In this document: positions 36,775-44,383 of the stretch, one piece after another | Layout of the letters: every line of letters starts with the position of its first letter | Numbering within the stretch: position 1 is the first letter of the stretch | Assembly (NCBI GenBank): GCA_013151645.1 | Contig: JAADHU010000069.1 | Location: forward strand, 124,001-188,000 | From: Gammaproteobacteria bacterium | GTDB taxonomy: Bacteria > Pseudomonadota > Gammaproteobacteria > Steroidobacterales > Woeseiaceae | Length of the DNA stretch: 64,000 bases | Reading direction: 5' to 3' | Notes under the pieces: model-generated | The model's database searches: none | What the model saw: the letters and a program-made list of their open reading frames with translations, nothing else | Told to the model about the DNA's origin: nothing | Made by a program: the position numbers and the translations under genes

Positions 36775-38034
36775 ATGGGTCGAGATGAGCGGGACTTCGA
36801 GGTTGCCGCCGGCAACGGTTTGATGGACAGGCGATTTTTTCTTCAGGCGGGGGTTGCCTCCAGCGGACTGTTGATGACGGCAACCGCTGCAGCGAAAGAG
36901 CGTTCGCCCTGGATGAATCGACCGGGTTCGGCCCTGAGCGAAAGCGGCGCACCATCGACGTTTGAAGCGCATGTCAAGCGCGTGAATGTCAGTCCTCGTA
37001 TGGGGACGACCGGTTCCGGGTCCTCACGAACACCCATCGAACACCTTGATGGCATTATCACACCCAGTCGATTGCACTTTGAGCGGCATCATAGTGGCAT
37101 CCCCGAGATCGATCCCGATCAACATCGTCTTGTTATTCACGGGCTGGTGGATCGGCCGCTGTCATTCGATATGGAATCGCTTGCACGTTATCCCACCGTA
37201 TCGCGCATACAGTTTCTCGAATGTTCGGGAAACAGTGGCGGCATGATTGCGCCAACGCCGATGCAGGGTTCCGCCAGCCAGATTCATGGCCTTGTTTCGG
37301 CCAGTGAATGGGGCGGTGTTCCATTGCGGCTATTGCTCGAAGAGGCCGGTGTCAAAGCGACGGCAAAATGGCTTGTTGCCGATGGTGCCGATGCGGCGGT
37401 AATGGCGCGCAGCGTGCCGCTGGACAAGATTCTGGACGATGCCATCGTTGCCTTGTACCAGAACGGCGAGCGCTTGCGCCCGTCGAACGGCTATCCAATG
37501 CGTCTCTTCCTGCCTGGCTGGGAGGGGAACATGTCGATTAAGTGGTTACGTTCCATCCGGGTCACGGCGACACCCGGAATGACGAAAGACGAAACTTCCA
37601 AGTACTCCGACCTGGGTGATGACGGCATCGCGACGCTGTTTTCGTTTCCGATGGGCGTTAAATCGGTCATCACCAGTCCGTCGCCCGGATTAACGCTCGG
37701 CGCGCCGGGGATGTATCAGATATCGGGTATCGCCTGGTCCGGCTCCGGGAAAATTCGTCGTGTGGAAATTTCCACTGATGGCGGCAAGAGTTGGGCGGAC
37801 GCGGCACTTGATCGACACGTGTTGTCCAAGTGCCTGACGCGCTTTCGCAGTGCGTGGCGCTGGGATGGCGGTAGCGCACTTCTCAAGAGTCGCGCAACCG
37901 ATGAGGATGGCAACGTACAGCCGACACGGGACGTTGTCATGAAAAACAGGGCCAGCAATTCGTTCTATCATTTTAACGGCATTCAGGCGTGGCAGATCGA
38001 CAGGGAAGGGAGCGCAAGCAATGTCTATGCATAA
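36775..38034 (+). CDS. soxC: Sulfite dehydrogenase, molybdopterin subunit (SoxC/SorA-like)
   Basis: A 419-residue sulfite oxidase-family enzyme with an N-terminal Tat signal (MDRRFFLQAGVASSG). The molybdenum-ligand cysteine is in RIQFLECSGNSGG (about residues 142-154), and the C-terminal dimerisation domain begins near residue 300 (SGIAWSGSGKIRRVEISTDG). It would oxidise sulfite to sulfate in the periplasm, passing electrons to the cytochrome encoded next. The start codon has GGGAGAGG upstream. The following cytochrome gene overlaps by 14 nt. The rest of the sox cluster (soxXYZAB) is absent, so this is a stand-alone SorAB/SoxCD-like system. Confidence 0.88.
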   Translation: MGRDERDFEVAAGNGLMDRRFFLQAGVASSGLLMTATAAAKERSPWMNRPGSALSESGAPSTFEAHVKRVNVSPRMGTTGSGSSRTPIEHLDGIITPSRLHFERHHSGIPEIDPDQHRLVIHGLVDRPLSFDMESLARYPTVSRIQFLECSGNSGGMIAPTPMQGSASQIHGLVSASEWGGVPLRLLLEEAGVKATAKWLVADGADAAVMARSVPLDKILDDAIVALYQNGERLRPSNGYPMRLFLPGWEGNMSIKWLRSIRVTATPGMTKDETSKYSDLGDDGIATLFSFPMGVKSVITSPSPGLTLGAPGMYQISGIAWSGSGKIRRVEISTDGGKSWADAALDRHVLSKCLTRFRSAWRWDGGSALLKSRATDEDGNVQPTRDVVMKNRASNSFYHFNGIQAWQIDREGSASNVYA

Positions 38035-38545
38035 ACTGGTGCTGGTCGCCTCGATGGCCTGCTGCAGCACAACGGCGATGGGCGATGACGGTCCGCGTCT
38101 GGGCAGGTCAATTGACGACGCGACCGTGGCTGCGATCGATTTTGTGGTACTGCCAAATGGCGAGGGCTTGCCGGCGGGCTCGGGCGATTCCGTGCAGGGT
38201 GAAAAAATCTATGTTAAAGAGTGTGTTAGCTGTCACGGGGCGAGCGGTCAAGGCGGCATCGGCGACGCGCTAGTGGGTGGGCAGGGCACGCTTGCGAGCG
38301 ATTCGCCGGTCAGGACTGTGGGTAGCTACTGGCCCTACGCAACGACGTTGTTTGACTATATTCGACGCGCAATGCCCTATTCGAAGCCTGGAAGCCTGAC
38401 CGATAGCGACGTTTACGCGCTGACCGCGTATATCCTGTTTCTGAACGGTATCGTTGCTGAAAAGGACGTCATGATGGCGGACACGCTCGCGAAGGTGCAT
38501 ATGCCCAATCAGGACAACTTTGTCTGGGCTTACAGGCCGAAGTAG
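38021..38545 (+). CDS. Cytochrome c subunit of sulfite dehydrogenase (SoxD/SorB-like)
   Basis: A 174-residue exported monohaem cytochrome c. Signal peptide to about residue 21 (TTAMGDD), haem site CVSCH in KECVSCHGASGQGG, and a Met axial ligand likely in RAMPYSKPGSL. It overlaps the molybdenum subunit gene by 14 nt. SoxD is normally a larger dihaem protein; this one is single-haem, more like SorB or the C-terminal half of SoxD. It carries electrons from sulfite to the respiratory chain. Confidence 0.88.
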   Translation: MSMHKLVLVASMACCSTTAMGDDGPRLGRSIDDATVAAIDFVVLPNGEGLPAGSGDSVQGEKIYVKECVSCHGASGQGGIGDALVGGQGTLASDSPVRTVGSYWPYATTLFDYIRRAMPYSKPGSLTDSDVYALTAYILFLNGIVAEKDVMMADTLAKVHMPNQDNFVWAYRPK

Positions 38546-38676
38546 AGGCGTCCGACACGGCCACTGGTCGCCCGCGACGATGCTGATGTCGCTGTGAAAT
38601 GTGACCTGGCTCAGGCATTTTAGAAAAATAAGTTGTTAGGCTATGCCTGACGTACGAGCGAAGTTGGAAAAGTTCG

Positions 38677-38958
38677 ATGAAACCCGAAATAATAATAGCA
38701 GATAATGAATTGCCGCCCGAAGTCGTCAAGGCAATCACGCAGGGCCGCAAGATCGAAGCGATCAAGCTACTGCGAGAGGCAACGGGACTCGGTCTTGCCA
38801 ATGCCAAAGTGCTCGTTGATCGAGCCGCACTGCGCTACGCGCAGTTGAATCCAAATGCCAGAGCGATGACACAAGAAAGCAATACCGGCCGACTCGTGGG
38901 CGTGATGCTGGTGCTGGCCGTGGTTTTCGCGATTTACCGGTTCGGCATTGCGGTCTGA
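38677..38958 (+). CDS. L7/L12 C-terminal-domain-like membrane protein
   Basis: A 93-residue protein in which residues 20-50 (GRKIEAIKLLREATGLGLAN then AKVLV) closely follow the C-terminal domain of ribosomal protein L7/L12, the surface that normally binds translation factors. Instead of a ribosome-binding N-terminus it has a single membrane segment at the C-terminus (about 71-88). The start is an ATG with GGAAAAG upstream. Function is unknown; proteins of this build are called ribosomal protein L7/L12-like in other Proteobacteria. Confidence 0.75.
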   Translation: MKPEIIIADNELPPEVVKAITQGRKIEAIKLLREATGLGLANAKVLVDRAALRYAQLNPNARAMTQESNTGRLVGVMLVLAVVFAIYRFGIAV

Positions 38959-39060
38959 CCGAGCTGTAATTTTTCACCGACTGCAGGTCCACCAAACGCT
39001 ACGATTCCCGCTCGATCCGGGTATTATAGAGCAGTGTCCAATCCGAACAGGGGGAAAACG

Positions 39061-39399
39061 ATGAGCGCCGATGAGCAGCCACGCGATCACGCGGAAGTGC
39101 CTGAAGAGACAGCAAGTGCCGATAGCGAACTGGAACAGAATATCAAGTCGCGATCAACCTGGGTGCGGCTGATCTTTATGCTGGCGATCTCACTCGTCTA
39201 CGCCGTCTCCCGACCGGTCGTGTTTGCGGTCATCGTAACGCAGTTCTTGTGGGTGCTTTTTAGCGGAGACACCAACAAGCAACTGGCCCGTTTCGGTCAC
39301 TCGCTGGCGCTCTACACCTGCGAAATCATCGATTTCATGACCTATAACAGTGAGGCGAAACCTTTTCCTTTTGACACCGACTGGCCATCAGGCGACTAG
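39061..39399 (+). CDS. DUF4389 family membrane protein
   Basis: A 112-residue protein with a charged N-terminus and one or two membrane helices (about 35-52 and 57-70), ending TYNSEAKPFPFDTDWPSGD. The segment FGHSLALYTCEIIDFMTYNS and the terminal PFPFDTDWP are the family signature. The ATG at 39061 follows GGGGGAAAA. Function is unknown. A direct repeat covers its 3' end (see the repeat entry). Confidence 0.85.
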   Translation: MSADEQPRDHAEVPEETASADSELEQNIKSRSTWVRLIFMLAISLVYAVSRPVVFAVIVTQFLWVLFSGDTNKQLARFGHSLALYTCEIIDFMTYNSEAKPFPFDTDWPSGD

Positions 39400-39448
39400 C
39401 ACGCCGGCAAGTATCCGTTTGACACCGACTGGCCATCAGGCGACTAGC
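39370..39448. repeat. 31-bp perfect direct repeat at convergent gene ends
   Basis: Identical 31-bp copies at 39370-39400 and 39418-39448 (offset 48 bp; they begin TTTGACACCGACTGGC and end CAGGCGACTAGC), with further similarity after each copy. Copy 1 holds the DUF4389 stop codon, copy 2 the stop of the convergent M20 peptidase gene (CTA on the plus strand). It looks like a local tandem duplication. Confidence 0.9.
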
Positions 39449-40862
39449 GGCCGGCGAGTTCGTGAATCACAACTTGCCAGTGTTCCAGTGCGTCAAAGAA
39501 TGACTCCACCCGAACTCGCTCGTTGAGTCCGTGCGCGAAGGAATCTTCCGAACGGCCGAAGATGGCGATAGATCCGTACGTCGGAATTCCGCTTAACCGC
39601 AATGTTCGCCCGTCGGTCGCGCCTGTGGACATACTTGGAATGATGGGAATATCCGGATAGGTCGCATGTACCGCCTTGCTGATGGCGTCGATGACGTCTT
39701 CACGCAATGCGGAAGCCGGTGCCGAGTCCGGGTTGCCAATCATGGCCACTTCGACGTCCTTATCGTCAATTATTTCCTGCAACCTGGTGTGTACTTCCGC
39801 AATAGCGATGCCGGGAAATATTCGGCAGTTGATGTTCGCTTTGGCGGTTTGCGGCAATGCGTTCACGGCGTGACCCGCATCGAGCATGGTCGCCACGCAG
39901 GTCGTTCGGGTGACACCCACATGGCTGGGATAGCTGGCCAGTATCGCTGCGGCATCTTCGTCATCCGGATTTCTGGAAAAGGCCAGCATTGCGTCGCCGA
40001 TTTCGCCGGACTCGGCTTCGGATCGCAATTCGAAATATTTCTGCGTAATGTCGTTGTAACGTACCGGAAAACTGTATGCCTGGACTTTCTTGAGTGCGTC
40101 AGCAAGCCTGTATATAGCATTGTCGGCCTGCGGTCGCGAGCTGTGTCCGCCCGGATTACGTACGATCAGTTCGAAGTCCACGTAGGTTTTTTCCGCGGCT
40201 TGTAACTGGTAAGCGATCGGTGTGAAATCGGTGTCGAGTGCACCGCCGCCGGCATCGGCATTAATTGCGAACTCGGCATCGATCAGATCGCGGTGGGAGG
40301 CCACGAGGTCTCTGATCGTCGCCATTGCCGTTTCCTCATCACCTGAAAAGGCGATAATCAGATCCCGGGTCGGCATGAATCCTTCCGATTTCAGGCGCAA
40401 GAAGGCCGCCGTCAGCAAGGTTGTGCCGGATTTGTCGTCCGAGGTTCCCCGGCCGAAGAAATAGCCGTCTTCCTCAATCAATGTGAATGGATCGCGCACC
40501 CAGTCTTGCCGTAGCGCACCCACTACGTCCATATGTCCGGCAAACAAAATGGGTTTTTTGCCCGCGCTTCCGTCACCGCGATAGCGCACGACCAGCGACG
40601 CCGTTTCCTCACCGCCCGGAGGTTGAAACAGAAGCACATGGATGTCCTCATCATCGAAGCCGCCGTCACGGAACCGGTCGGCAAGATAATGCGCCATTGT
40701 CGGCACCATGTGATGACCCGCGGAGGTATTCATCGCGATGGTGTCGCGATAGATGGTCAGTGCCTGACGCTGATAGGGCTTGGTGTAGTTGTCGCTTAGC
40801 GACTGGGCCTGCGCAATGCCTGCTGTGGCAAGGCCGGTCAGCAATAGAAGAATGCGTGTCAT
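39444..40862 (-). CDS. M20 family metallopeptidase, exported
   Basis: About 472 residues: signal peptide (MTRILLLLTGLATAGIAQAQ) and an M20 peptidase. Metal and catalytic residues can be placed: GHMDVVGA, GTSDDKSG, the general base in SGDEETA, NADAGG, and the C-terminal ligand His in SFAHGLNER. A dimerisation lid domain (about 200-320) contains NPGGHSSRP. Such enzymes hydrolyse dipeptides or N-acyl amino acids. The ATG at 40862 is chosen because it starts the signal peptide; the frame extends 16 codons upstream. It opens a minus-strand group of peptide and amino-acid hydrolases. Confidence 0.92.
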   Translation of the reverse strand: MTRILLLLTGLATAGIAQAQSLSDNYTKPYQRQALTIYRDTIAMNTSAGHHMVPTMAHYLADRFRDGGFDDEDIHVLLFQPPGGEETASLVVRYRGDGSAGKKPILFAGHMDVVGALRQDWVRDPFTLIEEDGYFFGRGTSDDKSGTTLLTAAFLRLKSEGFMPTRDLIIAFSGDEETAMATIRDLVASHRDLIDAEFAINADAGGGALDTDFTPIAYQLQAAEKTYVDFELIVRNPGGHSSRPQADNAIYRLADALKKVQAYSFPVRYNDITQKYFELRSEAESGEIGDAMLAFSRNPDDEDAAAILASYPSHVGVTRTTCVATMLDAGHAVNALPQTAKANINCRIFPGIAIAEVHTRLQEIIDDKDVEVAMIGNPDSAPASALREDVIDAISKAVHATYPDIPIIPSMSTGATDGRTLRLSGIPTYGSIAIFGRSEDSFAHGLNERVRVESFFDALEHWQVVIHELAGR

Positions 40863-41016
40863 GGATGTTTCCCCGGAATGTTGGGTGGAGCAGGTGAGCT
40901 GATGGGCCAATGTTGATCGATTATAGGCGAGTGTTTTGTTTAGCGGAATGGAATGCCGGCAAATGCGGTCATCGAGCGGCCGTTATTTTCCGGGCAACAC
41001 GCCCTGTACCGTCGAG

Positions 41017-41032
41017 TAGGTAGTTCTACCTA
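41017..41032. promoter_or_regulatory. Perfect 16-bp dyad TAGGTAG-TT-CTACCTA
   Basis: A perfect inverted repeat with 7-bp arms and a 2-bp centre, in the divergent intergenic region between the M20 peptidase start (40862) and the 40-aa membrane ORF (41103). It has the size and symmetry of a dimeric regulator operator. The regulator is not identified. Confidence 0.45.
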
Positions 41033-41102
41033 TTACCTGGTCGCCTGTTTTCACCTCAAATGTACTTGCTTACGGGCGACTTTGAGCGCCAAACCATTCT
41101 TC

Positions 41103-41225
41103 ATGAAAAAGGTGGACGTTGTGGCTGATATAGTGATTTCGATTTCTCAGGTCCTGGGCGCGGTGGCGGTCCTGGCCATCGGTGCCACCCTGCTTGGTAT
41201 TGCGCTGGGCAAAATTCGCGTCTGA
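41103..41225 (+). CDS. Small membrane protein (40 aa), putative
   Basis: A 40-codon reading frame starting ATGAAAAAGGT and encoding KKVDVVADIVISISQVLG then AVAVLAIGATLLGIAL, i.e. one membrane helix with basic ends. No family recognised and no strong ribosome-binding site, but composition and a dyad upstream make a real gene plausible. Confidence 0.35.
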   Translation: MKKVDVVADIVISISQVLGAVAVLAIGATLLGIALGKIRV

Positions 41226-41241
41226 CGATTCTTGCCGTCAT

Positions 41242-42966
41242 CTATTGCGGCGGACCCGCATTGTAAGGCCAGCCGGACCAACCTGGTCCGCGCACGACTT
41301 TCCCCGGTAGCGCGCCGGTGTGCTCGCCGTTAGCAAGCACTTGCTCCCCGTTGACAAAAACGTGCAGTACGCCTGTTGAGTATTGGTGCGGCTCCGAAAA
41401 CGTCGCCACATCGCCGACGGTCGCCGGGTCGAAAATAACGATATCGGCGTAGTAACCCTCAGACAGCTGTCCGCGTTCACGGATGCCGGTATTGAACGCG
41501 GGCAGGGATGTCATGCGTCGTACTGCCTCGGTCAGGCTCATTGTCCGCTCTTCCCGCACGTACTTGCCCAGTACGCGGGCAAAGTTTCCGTAGGCACGCG
41601 GGTGTACGTTGGATTGTAGAAACACGCCTTGTGTCGCCGGTGTGCTCGCGTCGGAACCGAAGCTGACCCAGGGCTGAGCCGCTTTGCTTCGGACATTGTA
41701 TTCGGACATCAGGAAAAAAGCCGAATCCACACGACTGTCATCCTCGATGACCAGATCGATGGCGGTTTCAGCAGGATCGGTACCGCGCTCTTCGGCAACT
41801 TCGAGCAATGTCTTGCCGATCAGGCCCCGCAATTCCGGGTTGTGGAAGCCGAGCAGCACGATGCCTTCCGGTCCGGCCTGCACATAGAAGTTTTCCCAGT
41901 CCACATCCGGGTCGCGCATTTCGAGCACGACCCGAGCCCGGACTTGCGGGTCCCTGAGGCGTTCCACCCAGGCATCGTGTCCGCCTTCCTGTACCCAGGT
42001 TGGCATTGTTGCATCCAGGCCGGTCGCGCCCGCTGTGTAGGAATACATGTCCGCTGAAATTCTCAAGCCCGCGGCCCTCGCCGATTCGATGAGCGAAAAG
42101 ACGTTCTGCAGCTTGTGCCAATTCGATTTGCCGGCCGCTTTCAAATGGTATATTTCCGCCGGAGCACCGGTGATGCTGGCAATCTTGATCAGTTCCTGGA
42201 CCGCTTCCTCCAGCCGATTGCCCTCGGAACGCAAATGCGATATGTAGGCGCCACCGAATTCCGCCGCCGCACTAACCAGTGCAATCAGTTCAGCGGTGTC
42301 CGCAAAGCCTGCCGGCGCGTAGATAAGTGACGAGCCAACGCCGAGTGCCCCCTCGCGCATCGCAACGCGGACAAGTTCCTGCATGCGGGCAAGTTCTTCC
42401 GGTGCCGCACGCCGGTTGTCGTAGCCCAGCTCATGTATGCGTATTGTTGTGGCACCAACGTAGGATGCGACATTCGGCGATATTCCCTTATCGGTAAGAT
42501 GCTCAAGGTATTCATTCAATGTCGTCCACACGATATCGAATTTGATATCGCCTTGCCGTTCGAGTATCTCGGCCTTCATGCGCGCATTCAGCGGGCCCAT
42601 CGATGAGCCTTCGCCCATTACTTCGAGCGTCACACCTTGTTTGATGTCGCTCATTGCTCGGCCGTCCTCAATGAGTGATTGGTTCGCCCAGGACAGCATG
42701 TTGATGAAACCCGGCGATACCGCTTTGCCCCTTGCATCGATTTCCAGCGTTCCCGTTTGTTCGCTGAGATCGCCGATTGCGGCGATGCGTTCGCCGTCAA
42801 TGGCAACGTCATTCACAAAGGGTTTGTTGCCGAGCCCGTCATACACCGTGCCGCCGCGAATAATGACATCGTAATCAGGAACAATCTGAGGCTCTCGTGA
42901 GCAGGCGGTAAGGCCAACGGCAATCAGCACGGCGGTGAGAAGCCCGGGAATACTGCGTCTTTTCAT
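41242..42966 (-). CDS. D-aminoacylase-like amidohydrolase lipoprotein
   Basis: About 574 residues with a lipoprotein signal (IAVGLTACS, Cys near residue 22). It belongs to the N-acyl-D-amino-acid deacylase branch of the amidohydrolases: DVIIRGGTVYDGLGNKPF, the His motifs AYISHLRSEG and AEIYHLKAAG, and the C-terminal WVSFGSDASTP with the catalytic Asp. The expected HxH after strand 1 is replaced by PGFINMLSWANQS, and the bridging Cys by Glu (LEVMGEGSS). I start at the ATG at 42966. It sits between two peptidase genes, pointing to turnover of N-acyl or D-containing peptides in the periplasm. Confidence 0.88.
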   Translation of the reverse strand: MKRRSIPGLLTAVLIAVGLTACSREPQIVPDYDVIIRGGTVYDGLGNKPFVNDVAIDGERIAAIGDLSEQTGTLEIDARGKAVSPGFINMLSWANQSLIEDGRAMSDIKQGVTLEVMGEGSSMGPLNARMKAEILERQGDIKFDIVWTTLNEYLEHLTDKGISPNVASYVGATTIRIHELGYDNRRAAPEELARMQELVRVAMREGALGVGSSLIYAPAGFADTAELIALVSAAAEFGGAYISHLRSEGNRLEEAVQELIKIASITGAPAEIYHLKAAGKSNWHKLQNVFSLIESARAAGLRISADMYSYTAGATGLDATMPTWVQEGGHDAWVERLRDPQVRARVVLEMRDPDVDWENFYVQAGPEGIVLLGFHNPELRGLIGKTLLEVAEERGTDPAETAIDLVIEDDSRVDSAFFLMSEYNVRSKAAQPWVSFGSDASTPATQGVFLQSNVHPRAYGNFARVLGKYVREERTMSLTEAVRRMTSLPAFNTGIRERGQLSEGYYADIVIFDPATVGDVATFSEPHQYSTGVLHVFVNGEQVLANGEHTGALPGKVVRGPGWSGWPYNAGPPQ

Positions 42967-43002
42967 GGCGATTTCAATCCACGCTGCAAACATACGGCGG
43001 GG

Positions 43003-44250
43003 CTAATCGGCAGCGGCTTCAATGGCACGCCAAACGCGGAGCAGGTTTCCGCCAAGAATCTTCCTGATGTCCTGCTCACTGTAGCCGCGCTGCAACAAAC
43101 CGTGCACGAGATTGGGGTAGCTGGAAACATCTTTTAGTCCGATCGGCAAACTATCGCCGACGCCGTCGTAGTCTGTGCCAATGCCCACGTGATCCGCGCT
43201 GCCTGTCAGCTCAACGACATGATCGAAGTGATCGAGCGTTTGCGAGAGCGTTGCGTAAGGATAAGGGCCGTGTCCAGCAGCGTATTGCTCATCAAAACGG
43301 GCTCGTAATTCATCGTTGCCCTCCTGGCCGGTCTCCTCAAGATACGCGTCCCAGGCCTCGCCGCGATCATTGCCGTAGTCGTGAGCTTCCTGGCTGATGA
43401 ATGCGGAGCCATAGTTAATCATGATGACACCACCGTTTTCCGCCAGACGCTTAATCATGTCATCGGACATGTTTCGTTCCCAGCCTTCGGTGAAGTACCG
43501 CGCGGATGAATGCGATGCAATGGCGGGTGCTGTCGCGATTTCCATTACCTGCCAAAAAGCGTCGTCAGAGACATGGCTGATATCGACTATCATGCCAAGG
43601 CGGTTCATTTCCTTGACCACTTGCACGCCGAATGCACTCAATCCACCGTGCGCCTTGTTCTCGTCATAAGAAGAATCGGAAATGATATTGGAGAGTGAAT
43701 GAGCAAGTGTGATGTATCGAATGCCACGATCGAAGAAGTACTCGACATTGGCTAGATCGCCGGCTATCGGTGAGCCGTTTTCCATGCCCATCGGCAGCGA
43801 AATGAGTCCCGCCGCAAATTGCGCTTGCACATCGTCCGGCGTTCGTGCGAGGGCAAATTTGTCGGGCGCGGTCGCGACGATTCGTTCTACCACGGCAATG
43901 AGTTCTTCCGCTCTTGCTTTCGACGTACCTTCCGCCTCCAGGCTCGCCGGCGTGTAGATCGACATGAAGGGCGCATTCAGCCCCCCCGCGACCGCTCGGG
44001 GATAATCGAAGTTGCCGCCTTCCGTGGCTACCGACACATCCTCCCATTTGTCGGCAATGCGGTAGGGCACATCAATATGGCTATCGACAATGATCGCCGA
44101 GTGAGCGATCTCAATTGCCCGCGCCATCAGGTCGACCGGCGCATCCGCTGTTTCCGCAGCGCTTTGCGCGGTCGCGGCCTGATTACTCTGTGGTCCGCAG
44201 GCGTACAGGGCGAGCGTAGACAGAAGGAGAATGGTGAGGCGAGTCGGCAT
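43003..44250 (-). CDS. Membrane dipeptidase (M19) lipoprotein
   Basis: About 415 residues of the renal-dipeptidase family. Lipoprotein signal LALYACGPQ; metal site DSHIDVPYR, bridging Glu in GMENGSPI, His in TLAHSLSN and DISHVSDDAFW, and Asp in GIGTDYDGVGDSLP. M19 enzymes cleave dipeptides, often accepting a D-residue at the C-terminal side, which suits the neighbouring D-aminoacylase-like gene. The ATG at 44250 begins the lipoprotein signal; upstream codons are discarded. It is 36 nt downstream of nothing but the intergenic gap before the decarboxylase, so the four genes could share one transcript. Confidence 0.92.
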   Translation of the reverse strand: MPTRLTILLLSTLALYACGPQSNQAATAQSAAETADAPVDLMARAIEIAHSAIIVDSHIDVPYRIADKWEDVSVATEGGNFDYPRAVAGGLNAPFMSIYTPASLEAEGTSKARAEELIAVVERIVATAPDKFALARTPDDVQAQFAAGLISLPMGMENGSPIAGDLANVEYFFDRGIRYITLAHSLSNIISDSSYDENKAHGGLSAFGVQVVKEMNRLGMIVDISHVSDDAFWQVMEIATAPAIASHSSARYFTEGWERNMSDDMIKRLAENGGVIMINYGSAFISQEAHDYGNDRGEAWDAYLEETGQEGNDELRARFDEQYAAGHGPYPYATLSQTLDHFDHVVELTGSADHVGIGTDYDGVGDSLPIGLKDVSSYPNLVHGLLQRGYSEQDIRKILGGNLLRVWRAIEAAAD

Positions 44251-44383
44251 GGCGTTCCCTGCGATATTGGGGGTATGGGGGGGAGAGTATAGGGAAAAGG
44301 GGCGTCGGATTCGATGGCTTGCGGTCGGGGTGTTGCGAGCGGCGCTACAGAGCGGCTGCCTGCAACCGTGATCCGGGTCAGGT

